Assembly: GCA_031286245.1 (NCBI GenBank)
Contig: JAITUO010000155.1
Location: forward strand, 1-7,626
Length of the DNA: 7,626 nucleotides
Source of the DNA: Coriobacteriales bacterium
Lineage (GTDB): Bacteria > Actinomycetota > Coriobacteriia > Coriobacteriales > UBA8131
Direction: 5' to 3'
The translations under genes and the position numbers were made by a program. The notes under the pieces were generated by a model, which saw only the letters and a list, made by a program, of their open reading frames with translations, was not told where the DNA came from and ran no database searches. This document shows, piece after piece, positions 1 to 5,813 of the stretch; the first letter of the stretch is position 1, and each line of letters starts with the position of its first letter.

Positions 1-618
1 ATACACAAACTGTTTGAGGACGACATCAAGTCATCACTGCCACTACCAGCAAAATCCTTTGACTGTGTGCATTACGAGCATATGAAAGCAGATGGCTACG
101 GTTACGTGACATTGGACAGCCGCCATGTCTACTCGACATCGCCGGCGTATGCGTCCAAAGAGGTCGTCTGTGCAGTCAGGGCCCATACCATAAGCATCAT
201 CGACAGCACTGGCTGTGTGATTGCCAGCCACACACGCCAGTTTGGCAAGAGCCGCACTGAAAGTATCGACGCTACCTCATCAATCAGGCACTTGGCCATG
301 CGTCCGGGAGCTTGGAGGAACTCGCTTTTACGAGCCCAGATGCCCGAGTCTGTCATAACGAAGATGGACGGGCTAAGCAAAGACGAGCTCAAAGAGAGCT
401 TAACGTTGTTGGCACAGTCTTTTGAGCGCAACGGGGTGGAAGCCACCTTTGATGCCCTTGACGTGCTGGCCTCAGAGTACGAAGGTAACGCAGACTTCTT
501 CCAGGTCGGTGTCTTAGCAGCCCGTATCGGCAGTTTCGGCCTCTCGACAGCACCAGAACCCGGTGGATGCTTAGTCGTCTATGACGAGCTGTTCTTAGGG
601 GAAGAGGTGGCATTATGA
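1..618 (+). CDS. istA: IS21-family transposase IstA of IS-A, C-terminal part (5' end outside window)
   Basis: The frame is open from the first base, so the gene starts upstream of the window; about 205 residues of the C-terminal part are present. IstA is the DDE transposase that cuts and joins the ends of IS21 elements together with its ATPase helper IstB. The DDE catalytic core lies upstream and is not visible. What is seen is the post-catalytic region: a segment reading LFEDDIKSSLPLPAKSFD, followed by a beta-rich stretch (YVTLDSRHVYSTSPAY) typical of IstA C-terminal domains, then a helical tail. The stop TGA overlaps the istB start in an ATGA junction at 615-618, the usual translational coupling of istA and istB. 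No lesion is seen in the visible part. Family assignment rests on this sequence pattern and on the IstB neighbour. Confidence 0.85.
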   Translation: MHKLFEDDIKSSLPLPAKSFDCVHYEHMKADGYGYVTLDSRHVYSTSPAYASKEVVCAVRAHTISIIDSTGCVIASHTRQFGKSRTESIDATSSIRHLAMRPGAWRNSLLRAQMPESVITKMDGLSKDELKESLTLLAQSFERNGVEATFDALDVLASEYEGNADFFQVGVLAARIGSFGLSTAPEPGGCLVVYDELFLGEEVAL

Positions 619-1367
619 GCAGCGCCATTGGGCTTAAGGTCCGCGAGACGGGGAGACGGCTGATGCTTTCCAACCATACCTTGGAAGTCTATTCGAATAT
701 GACTACGGCTCGCCAGGCTCAGTTCCTGATAGAGTTTTTCGAACACGAGCTTGCCTACCGCAACGAAAACAAAAAACGGCGCCTCAAAAACCAGGCCTTC
801 TTTCCGTCCGTAAAAAGCTTCGAGGGCTTTGATTGGTCAGGGGTATCCCTGCCTAAGTCGGTCACTAAAGATGACATCACCGGATGTGGCTTCATTTTGC
901 GCAGAGAGAACCTCATCTGCTACGGCCCGGTCGGAACCGGCAAGACCCATTTATCGATAGCTGTTGGACGTGCGGCCTGCGATCTAGGGTTGAAAGTCCG
1001 GTTCATTACCGCCTCTGAGCTGGTGTTAAAGCTTATGGCTGCTCGCGATGGCGGTACGCTTGACAAGGTATTGCACGAGTATGGCGCATACGATTTAACT
1101 GTTTTAGACGAATGGGGTTATGTACCGATCGACAAGGAGGGCTCAAGGCTGCTGTTCCAGGTCGTATCACGCTGCTATGAGACCAAAAGCCTGATGCTGA
1201 CTACCAATCTGGAGTTCTCTAAGTGGGGCTCTGTGCTCACTGAAGAACAGATGGCAACAGCCATGATCGACCGCCTGCTGCACCATGGGCATGTGATCAC
1301 CTTCTCTGGTGAGAGCTACCGTATCCGCCATGCAGTCATGAAGCTGGAAGGTGGAAAAGATGAATGA
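615..1367 (+). CDS. istB: IS21-family helper ATPase IstB of IS-A
   Basis: This is a complete 250-residue protein, the normal IstB length. IstB is an AAA+ ATPase that binds target DNA and directs the IstA transposase to it. Walker A is GPVGTGKT at residues 104-111, Walker B is LTVLDE at 161-166, a sensor-like TTN sits at 196-198, and the conserved Asp-Arg pair before the C-terminal strand is at 219-220. The start is the ATG of the ATGA overlap with istA, giving coupled translation. The 3' end overlaps the next small gene in an ATGAATGA junction (1360-1367), so three genes appear to form one transcription and translation unit. All key motifs are intact. Confidence 0.93.
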   Translation: MSSAIGLKVRETGRRLMLSNHTLEVYSNMTTARQAQFLIEFFEHELAYRNENKKRRLKNQAFFPSVKSFEGFDWSGVSLPKSVTKDDITGCGFILRRENLICYGPVGTGKTHLSIAVGRAACDLGLKVRFITASELVLKLMAARDGGTLDKVLHEYGAYDLTVLDEWGYVPIDKEGSRLLFQVVSRCYETKSLMLTTNLEFSKWGSVLTEEQMATAMIDRLLHHGHVITFSGESYRIRHAVMKLEGGKDE

Positions 1368-1695
1368 GCACTTCTTAACTGAAGAGATCCTGGCGACTAT
1401 CGCACAGCTTAGACAAAAGCCGATCAGCTTTGCTTTGGCGGCATACCTGATGGGCATGTACGGCAAGGACGGATATGTTGCTCAGTTTTCTATGCTGCAA
1501 GAAGAGGTGTGGTCTACATGCTCAGATGCCAATACCCGGCATTGTAACTGCGGGCGCTGTGCACCATACCGTGACGGCCCCCTCCTAGATGAGGTTTTAG
1601 CTGACATACAGGCTTTCGAGAAAGGCAGACTGACACTGAACGAGAAGGGAGAGTCGATCAATACTGTGATATTGACAGAAGATCAGCCGTTTTAA
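1360..1695 (+). CDS. Small Cys-containing protein of unknown function, third ORF of IS-A
   Basis: This 111-residue protein is not recognised. The ATG at 1360 is preferred because an AAGGTGG Shine-Dalgarno (1347-1353) lies six bases upstream and the start overlaps the istB stop (TGA 1365-1367). A GTG at 1351 is an alternative that would add three residues. The N-terminal half is helical and mildly hydrophobic (FALAAYLMGMYG). The centre carries a Cys cluster, Cys54 and then HCNCGRC at residues 61-67, which could bind a metal. The C-terminal part is acidic. The tight coupling to istB and the terminator just after the stop place it inside the IS element rather than beside it. Most IS21 elements carry only istA and istB, so this would be an accessory gene. 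No function is claimed. Confidence 0.7.
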   Translation: MNEHFLTEEILATIAQLRQKPISFALAAYLMGMYGKDGYVAQFSMLQEEVWSTCSDANTRHCNCGRCAPYRDGPLLDEVLADIQAFEKGRLTLNEKGESINTVILTEDQPF

Positions 1696-1708
1696 CCAGT
1701 GAGACAAA

Positions 1709-1740
1709 GGGGTGAGGGCCACGCCTTCACCCCATTTTAG
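1709..1740 (+). terminator. Intrinsic terminator after the IS-A three-gene unit
   Basis: A GGGGTGAGGG / CCTTCACCCC stem (10 bp with one G-T pair, 5-base loop) lies 13 bases after the stop of the third ORF and is followed by ATTTTA. The T-tract is short, so termination may be incomplete. Confidence 0.7.
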
Positions 1741-1766
1741 GAAATGATTGGTGGCTGGGTTGAAAG

Positions 1767-1810
1767 TGGGGAATTCCCCAAGGTAAAACTGGGGAAATTT
1801 CTAAGTCCAG
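1767..1810 (+). repeat. Right-end repeats of IS-A (TGGGGAA boxes 1 and 2)
   Basis: Two similar units begin TGGGGAATT (1767) and TGGGGAAATTT (1790), each preceded by an A-rich stretch. They are probably IstA binding sites of IS-A. The first box is part of a short palindrome, GGGGAATTCCCC. The matching third unit is at 4415-4440. Confidence 0.55.
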
Positions 1811-1883
1811 TGAGTATTACGCTCGTTTGGTACTGTGAATCCGTCATTACGGTACTGTGATTCTAATAATGTGGTACCGGCGG
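1811..1883 (+). repeat. IS-B terminal inverted repeat, istB-proximal end, with 22-bp spaced boxes
   Basis: The end starts TGAGTATTAC and carries GGTACT boxes at 1829 and 1851 (both GGTACTGTGA) and GGTACC at 1873, exactly 22 bp apart. Two helical turns between boxes is what one expects for multiple transposase sites on one face of the DNA, as in the L and R repeats of IS21. Confidence 0.85.
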
Positions 1884-1904
1884 CACATATAGATACCGCC
1901 GGTA
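1875..1904 (-). other. GC-rich hairpin between istB of IS-B and its end (possible terminator without T-tract)
   Basis: A perfect 9-bp inverted repeat, TACCGGCGG / CCGCCGGTA with a 12-base loop, lies 12 bases after the istB stop codon on the minus strand. One arm overlaps the inner GGTACC box of the IS end. There is no clear T-run after it, so it is a weak candidate terminator; it could also shield istB from inward transcription or serve as a protein site. Confidence 0.5.
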
Positions 1905-1915
1905 TACAATGCCAT

Positions 1916-2680
1916 TTAACTCTTCTCAATAGTGTCTTGCGCTAGATGTTTTCGCATATTTGGACCTCTCAAATCTATGAACTTGGCTCGTTGGACTATC
2001 CTGTCAACCAAAGAATCAGCCATAGTCTTGGTGGAGATCCTTAAATGCCATTCCTCAGGCTCGATGATACTGGCGAGTATCATCGAGCCCTTGTCGACCC
2101 TGGCTTCGACGATCTCAAATGTGTCGATGACGTTCTGATCAGAGATAGGGGTTGTGAAGAAATCATCGATTATCAGCAAAGCAGGACTGATAAAATCAAG
2201 CATTGCCCTATGGTAGTCCACAGCACCGCCAGTGCGAGCAACGTTTAACTCCATGCACATATCAGCGTGGCGAGTGTAGCGTACTTCAAAAAGGCTCCTA
2301 CAGGCGGCATTGCCGAGTGCCTGTGCCAGGAAGCTTTTGCCTGAGCCCGATTCAGAGATGATAACCAGGTGATCTGCTTGCCTGATGTAATCACAGCGAG
2401 TTAGCCGCTCCATCCGATCCCTATCCAAAGAACGGCCTGGCATATAGATTATGTCTTCCATGCAAGCTGCTGGGCTAGCAAAGCCGGCCTTCTTGTAGTT
2501 CGCAAGAATACGTTTATCGTCACGAGAATTGACTTCAGTCTCGATCAAAATGATCATCTTCTCTTCAAAGCTCAGTCCGTCATAGCTATCGTCTTCGCAC
2601 ATTTCTGAAAGTTTGTCTGCGAATGCCTTGATGCGAAGACGTGACTTGAGGGCTGCAAAATGGGTTTCATCAAGTAGCAT
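1916..2680 (-). CDS. istB: IS21-family helper ATPase IstB of IS-B
   Basis: This is a 254-residue IstB-type AAA+ ATPase, the target-selecting partner of IstA. The chosen ATG at 2680 is the third of three consecutive ATG codons and has an AGGTG Shine-Dalgarno-like site at 2687-2691, six bases upstream. It overlaps the istA stop by 11 bp, as expected for coupled translation. Longer starts at 2716 or 2779 are possible but reach further into istA. The P-loop is SESGSGKS at residues 109-116; its first position is Ser where Gly or Ala is usual. Walker B is LLIIDD at 168-173 and the conserved Asp-Arg is at 226-227. The segment after Walker B reads ILASIIEPEEWH, where IstB proteins usually have a Ser-Gln, and it coincides with a perfect DNA hairpin (2058-2089). 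The gene is open, but its transposase partner is dead. Confidence 0.85.
   Translation of the reverse strand: MLLDETHFAALKSRLRIKAFADKLSEMCEDDSYDGLSFEEKMIILIETEVNSRDDKRILANYKKAGFASPAACMEDIIYMPGRSLDRDRMERLTRCDYIRQADHLVIISESGSGKSFLAQALGNAACRSLFEVRYTRHADMCMELNVARTGGAVDYHRAMLDFISPALLIIDDFFTTPISDQNVIDTFEIVEARVDKGSMILASIIEPEEWHLRISTKTMADSLVDRIVQRAKFIDLRGPNMRKHLAQDTIEKS
2058..2089. repeat. Perfect 14-bp inverted repeat inside istB of IS-B
   Basis: The arms GGCTCGATGATACT and AGTATCATCGAGCC are exact reverse complements separated by GGCG. The hairpin lies wholly in coding sequence and encodes the peptide GSMILASIIEP. A stem this long and this perfect is not expected in an ordinary ORF. Confidence 0.9.
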
Positions 2681-4251
2681 CATCATCACCTGTTCTGCGG
2701 TAATAGGCTGCCTCATGCAACCTGCCAATTCTTGGTGCTGCATCTTTGATGTCAGCCAATGAAGCAGCCGCTGACTCACCTGATTTAGTTGATCGGCTGA
2801 TCGCCTCCAGAGTGTTTTTGACTCGTGAATAACTGATTGATAGGGCTCCAGAACCTACTATATGCTCACAAGCGGCTTCAAGCAGGTCTTTGCGACTTCG
2901 CCTTGCCAGGCCTAAGATGTTTGCACATGACACAAAGGATTGCTCGATTATCGGCTTGGAATCCATTAGCGCCTTGATTACTACTACCGTATTTGTTCCG
3001 ATCGATGCCGCCCAGTCCAAGAAGCACTCTGGTGACCATGAGGAGCTTATATAGCGGTGGTTGGTAGGCATGTGGGACTCCATGGTGGAGTAACTGCCCT
3101 TCCTGCCAAAAAGGCGCGTGTGTTCAGCGACCTGGTTGTTATTGTGATAAATGACGATCCTGGTATCGCTAATGCGGACAGAGACTTCTTTGCCAATCAG
3201 ATGATAGTCGACTGAGTACCGCATGTAATCGACCTGTACGTGGTAGTCATGGTTGACTTTCGCCTTCCTCCACTCCGATATCTCATAGCAAACTGGTGGT
3301 AGCTCTTTTAACAGATGCCTTTCTTCAGTGAGGAAGCTTGATCTACGGGAGCCGGCCCTAACCTGAAAGGGCTGGGCATTTAGTCTGTCGTTGATCTCAT
3401 GGATGATCGAATTGATCTCATCCAGTGTGAAGAATACCTCGTTACGAAGAGGAGCGATAATCCAACGCTCGCATAGCCCTACTGCTGACTCCACGCCGCT
3501 TTTGTCCCTTGGCCTTTCTGACCTTGTTGGCAGAACCGCAGCACCGTAATACTCAATGAAGTCGTTATAGGTTTGATTGATCTTGGTAACATAGATCGGA
3601 GTTCGGTCGACTGCTGTTGCACAGCGGTCCGGGGTGACTATCACCGGCACGCCGCCAAAGTAGTCAAACGCATGGATATGGCCTGTAATCCACGAGCGCT
3701 GGGTCAGATCTAAGAAGCCTTCTACAAAAAAATAGTCCGACCATGGCAGGCAGGCTACAAACAGATAGACCTCATGATCTCGGCCAGTGATCTTATCTCT
3801 TAGAGCCAATGTCCCTCCAGCCCAGCCAACAAACACCATCCTGCCGGGAATGTGCTTGACACGAGCGGTAGCATTGTTGATAACAAGGTGCTCGGCAAGC
3901 AAGGCACAGAACTGAGAATACTGGTACAGACGTTTGCCAGAAGGTATTGTGGTGTTACCATACTCGTACCAGAGTAGCTTGCGAGTCACACCTGGCCTGG
4001 TCAGCTCCTGGGCAAGGTAGTCTTAAGTCAGGCATGACATATTCGCTTTCACTGTCCTCTGTACCTTTGAGTAGCTGGCGGATGTCTTTTTCTGAGAGAT
4101 CCGCCAGTACCTCGTCTGGAAGTGATGTCCTCCTGAGCAGTTTGGCTGCTGAAGAGACATCACGTTTGGAGCAGCGCAAGGCGCTACTTACCTCCTCATA
4201 GCTAAATCCTTCCTTGAGTAGCCTGATAATCTCTTAATGATTGGTTGCCAT
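2670..4251 (-). pseudogene. istA: Inactivated IS21-family transposase IstA of IS-B
   Basis: The original start is ATG at 4251, with AAAGGAG at 4259-4265 upstream. Codon 6 is TAA (4234-4236), after Met-Ala-Thr-Asn-His. The frame then continues as a normal IstA helix-turn-helix region (EIIRLLKEGFSYEEVSSALR and onward). Near 4020 one extra base shifts the frame; beyond it the usual ELTRPGVTRKLLWYEY motif resumes and runs 439 codons to a stop at 2670. In the catalytic core the first Asp, normally in a V-D-W-A-G context, is Gly (VGWAGG, codon 3825-3827). The second Asp (TPDRCATAV, codon 3627-3629) and the Glu (KSGVESAV, codon 3489-3491) remain, though the Asn usually after the second Asp is Arg. 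Three different lesions argue for true decay rather than a single sequencing error. Confidence 0.88.
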
Positions 4252-4269
4252 ACTGATACTCCTTTCAAT

Positions 4270-4298
4270 AAAAAAATGCATACCTCCAGTGGTATGCA
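4270..4298 (-). terminator. Intrinsic terminator in the leader of istA of IS-B
   Basis: On the minus strand, TGCATACC / GGTATGCA form a perfect 8-bp stem with a 6-base loop, followed directly by seven T residues. It lies between the IS end and the Shine-Dalgarno of istA (4259-4265). It would stop transcription entering the element from outside, a known self-limiting device in other IS families. It would also act on any transcript started at the IS end, so it may be an attenuator. Confidence 0.75.
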
Positions 4299-4341
4299 CC
4301 AATCATTTTACTTCAAGGATATCTGTACACTAGCTTGCTCT

Positions 4342-4414
4342 CCATCGGTACCACCCATCCGGAATACTAGTACCATTCCTGCAGATTGTCAGTACCAATT
4401 CACCGTAATACTCA
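4342..4414 (-). repeat. IS-B terminal inverted repeat, istA-proximal end, with 22-bp spaced boxes
   Basis: Read on the minus strand from 4414, the end begins TGAGTATTAC and has GGTACT, GGTACT and GGTACC boxes starting at 4396, 4374 and 4352. The spacing is the same 22 bp as at the other end. The outermost 10 bp and the third box (GTGGTACCG) are the best conserved parts between the two ends. Confidence 0.85.
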
Positions 4415-4440
4415 GTTAAGATGGGGAATTTTGCTTGACA
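4415..4440 (+). repeat. Displaced outermost right end of IS-A
   Basis: The unit GTTAAGATGGGGAATTTTGC followed by TTGACA matches the layout of the boxes at 1767 and 1790 (A-rich lead-in, then TGGGGAA, then T-rich). It is read as the outermost repeat of IS-A, separated from the other two by the IS-B insertion. TTGACA at 4435-4440 also fits a -35 hexamer; in IS21 itself an outward -35 sequence at the right end is known to form a junction promoter. Transposase sequence of IS-C starts directly after it. Confidence 0.5.
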
Positions 4441-5464
4441 AAAAACACAAGCTGAAAAAGCCGCTCCGAAAGACTAGGGGCAGGAAACGCAAGTACAGCT
4501 CCGAATGCTTAGCACCGCTCATAGTGGTCTGGATGGTACTAGATCTGGCGTGTGGCAAGAGGGTGGCAGCCGCCATGGGAAAGACACTGGATGCACTCTT
4601 GCGTTTTGGCGAGCTGGATTGCCCGAGTGATGTGGTCGACAAGCTCAAACAGATGTCAGCCTCCACCATAGACCGCTTGCTGGCGGTCCAGCACAAAACA
4701 ATGTGTTTCAAGGGCAGATCCACCACAAAGCCCGGCACGCTGTTAAAGCATGACATCCCCATCCGACTGGGCAACGAGTGGGATGGGGACAAGCCGGGCT
4801 ACGTTGAGATGGATACAGTGGCTCATTGCGGGGACAGCGCCCGCGGCCAATATGTCGTGACGTTAGATGTCACCGATATCAAGTCCACCTGGTCAGAGCA
4901 GCAGGCCTGTCTTAACAAGGCACAAAGACATGTGTTTTTTAGAGGTCAAAGAGATACGTGCCCGGCTGCCCTTCAATCTGTTTGGCATCGACATCGATGG
5001 AGGCAGCGAGTTTATCAACGACGAGATGTACCGCTACTGCAGGGGGCAAGGAATCGCCTTTACCCGCGGGCGGCTTAAGCAAGAAGAACGACGGACGCCA
5101 TATCGAGCAGAAGAACTGGTCGATCGTCCGCCAGACGGTTGGTTACGGTCGTTTTGAGACCCAGCGCGAATGCGACTTATTGAACATGATCTATGACTAT
5201 GTGCGCCTGATCAACAACTTCTTCATACCCTCTCAAAAGCTTATATCCAAACAGCGGGATGGAGGCAGGATAGTGCGGAAGCTGGACAGGCCAAAGACCC
5301 CTTACCAGCGTGTACTGGAGTCAGAGAACATTGAGTTAAAAAGCAAAGACCTCCTAAGTAAAGTCTATGCCACTATAAACCCAGCCGAGGTACGCCGTGA
5401 GATCGTCAGGCTGGTACAAGAGCTCTACAAGATCAAAGACGAACATGAGAAGACGCAAAGATGA
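4441..5464 (+). pseudogene. Truncated, twice-frameshifted DDE integrase-core transposase of IS-C
   Basis: The region encodes a transposase of the integrase-core type (IS481/ISNCY-like). About 340 residues of homologous sequence are spread over three frames. Frame one (to about 4937) has a basic GRKRKYSSE segment, an IDRLL helix, GRSTTKPGTLLKHDIPIR and the first catalytic Asp in VEMDTVAHCG. A T6 run at 4935-4940 has one base too many; the second frame then reads LEVKEIRARLPFNLFGIDIDGGSEF with the second Asp. An extra base near 5080 moves to the third frame, KKNDGRHIEQKNW with the catalytic Glu, then YGRFETQRECDLLN through TPYQRVLE to the stop at 5462-5464. The N-terminal helix-turn-helix part, probably 60-80 residues, is absent; upstream sequence belongs to IS-A and IS-B ends. 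All three DDE residues survive, but not in one protein. Family naming is from motif memory. Confidence 0.82.
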
Positions 5465-5619
5465 CGCTACACATTGCACTAGCACTCTGTGATATGAGCA
5501 GCAGACTGGGCTTGATCAATCCAGGCAAAGATGGAGCAGAGGTATCGACTGTTAACAACAGTAGTACAATCAAGGAGTTGCCTATAAACGAAAGGAGAGA
5601 AGGCATACCTTTCGAGTAG
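5461..5619 (+). CDS. Possible small coupled ORF downstream of the IS-C transposase
   Basis: A 52-residue ORF starts at the ATG of an ATGA overlap with the transposase stop and ends at a TAG that lies inside the first IS-C end repeat (GAGTAGATT). It begins MTLHIALALCDMSSRLGLIN and ends in a charged stretch. It is not recognised and has no strong Shine-Dalgarno of its own. It may be a genuine coupled gene or chance readthrough of the IS end. Confidence 0.3.
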   Translation: MTLHIALALCDMSSRLGLINPGKDGAEVSTVNNSSTIKELPINERREGIPFE

Positions 5620-5673
5620 ATTCATTAATGAGGCAACGAATGGTGTTTCGAGTAGATTTTATTTTTAGGCAAT
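5610..5673 (+). repeat. Direct repeats at the probable right end of IS-C
   Basis: Two units begin TTTCGAGTAGATT at 5610 and 5646, 36 bp apart. Each has AGGCAA near its end, and the middles differ. Spaced subterminal repeats of this kind are typical transposase binding sites. The matching left end is not in the window. Confidence 0.6.
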
Positions 5674-5761
5674 ACGGTCTTAACTATCACACTTAGCTGT
5701 CACAGATCGTTCAAACACTAATCTAACTCCCGTGACACAATAGTTGTAATGCTGCTACTCT

Positions 5762-5811
5762 GGCTGTTTGCACATCCAGCATCACTGATGTATTTAACTT
5801 GACAAACAGCC
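5762..5811. repeat. Inverted repeat downstream of the cargo operon
   Basis: GGCTGTTTG (5762-5770) and CAAACAGCC (5803-5811) are exact inverted copies with a 32-base spacer, just after the stop of the membrane protein gene. A second small palindrome, CCATCA / TGATGG (5811-5827), overlaps the stop codon. Neither is followed by a T-run on the minus strand, so a terminator function is only possible. The rest of 5674-5813 shows no gene. Confidence 0.35.
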
Positions 5812-5813
5812 CA

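Larger units (their letters stand above)
1811..4414 (-). mobile_element. IS-B: complete-length but inactivated IS21-family element
   Basis: This 2604-bp element is bounded by inverted ends beginning TGAGTATTAC. The outer 73 bp align without gaps at about 48 positions. istA and istB lie on the minus strand, so the istA-proximal end is at 4414. The size is normal for IS21. istB is open, but istA has three independent lesions, so the copy cannot transpose alone. No perfect target duplication is visible: the left flank ends TCCAG and the right flank starts GTTAA. This suggests later change or rearrangement at an edge. Confidence 0.85.
1..4440 (+). mobile_element. IS-A: IS21-family element, left end outside window, right end interrupted by IS-B
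   Basis: IS-A consists of istA (partial), istB, a third ORF, a terminator and a right end. The right end shows TGGGGAA boxes at 1767 and 1790, 23 bp apart. A third box at 4422 lies just beyond IS-B and is followed by TTGCTTGACA, ending near 4440. With IS-B removed, boxes two and three are 28 bp apart, five more than the expected 23; this would fit a short target duplication, although the flanking five bases are not identical. G-rich repeats near the right end with a terminal TGACA are a known pattern in IS21 elements. The end at 4440 is inferred from this pattern and from the sudden start of a different transposase frame just after it. Confidence 0.6.
4441..5673 (+). mobile_element. IS-C: 3' part of an integrase-core (IS481/ISNCY-like) insertion sequence
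   Basis: IS-C contains the broken transposase, a possible small coupled ORF and two direct repeats that look like an IS end. Its 5' end with the start of the transposase is not here; it should lie beyond the left end of IS-A, outside the window, if IS-A inserted into it. The right boundary near 5673 is inferred from the repeat pair and is not exact. Confidence 0.55.

Noticed and set aside
129..446. Minus-strand ORF of 105 codons
   Set aside because: It lies opposite the conserved istA frame, has no ribosome site or recognisable motif, and is a shadow of the real gene.
1829..1878. 22-bp spaced repeats as a CRISPR array
   Set aside because: Only three short boxes are present, mirrored at the other IS-B end, so they are transposase-type end repeats.
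1932..2248. Two plus-strand ORFs opposite istB of IS-B
   Set aside because: They are shadows. One repeats part of the IstB peptide (SMILASIIEP) only because the DNA there is a perfect palindrome.
3947..4201. Plus-strand ORF of 84 codons
   Set aside because: It lies opposite the conserved helix-turn-helix region of the istA pseudogene; the low-complexity Ser-rich product has no support.
4386..4440. Upstream extension of the IS-C transposase frame to a TTG at 4386
   Set aside because: This part of the frame runs through the ends of IS-B and IS-A, so the added residues are junction sequence and not the native N-terminus.
4935..4941. TTTTTTA as a programmed -1 frameshift signal for the IS-C transposase
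   Set aside because: The codon phase is wrong for a -1 slip into the next conserved frame (a +1 shift is needed), and a second frameshift follows near 5080.
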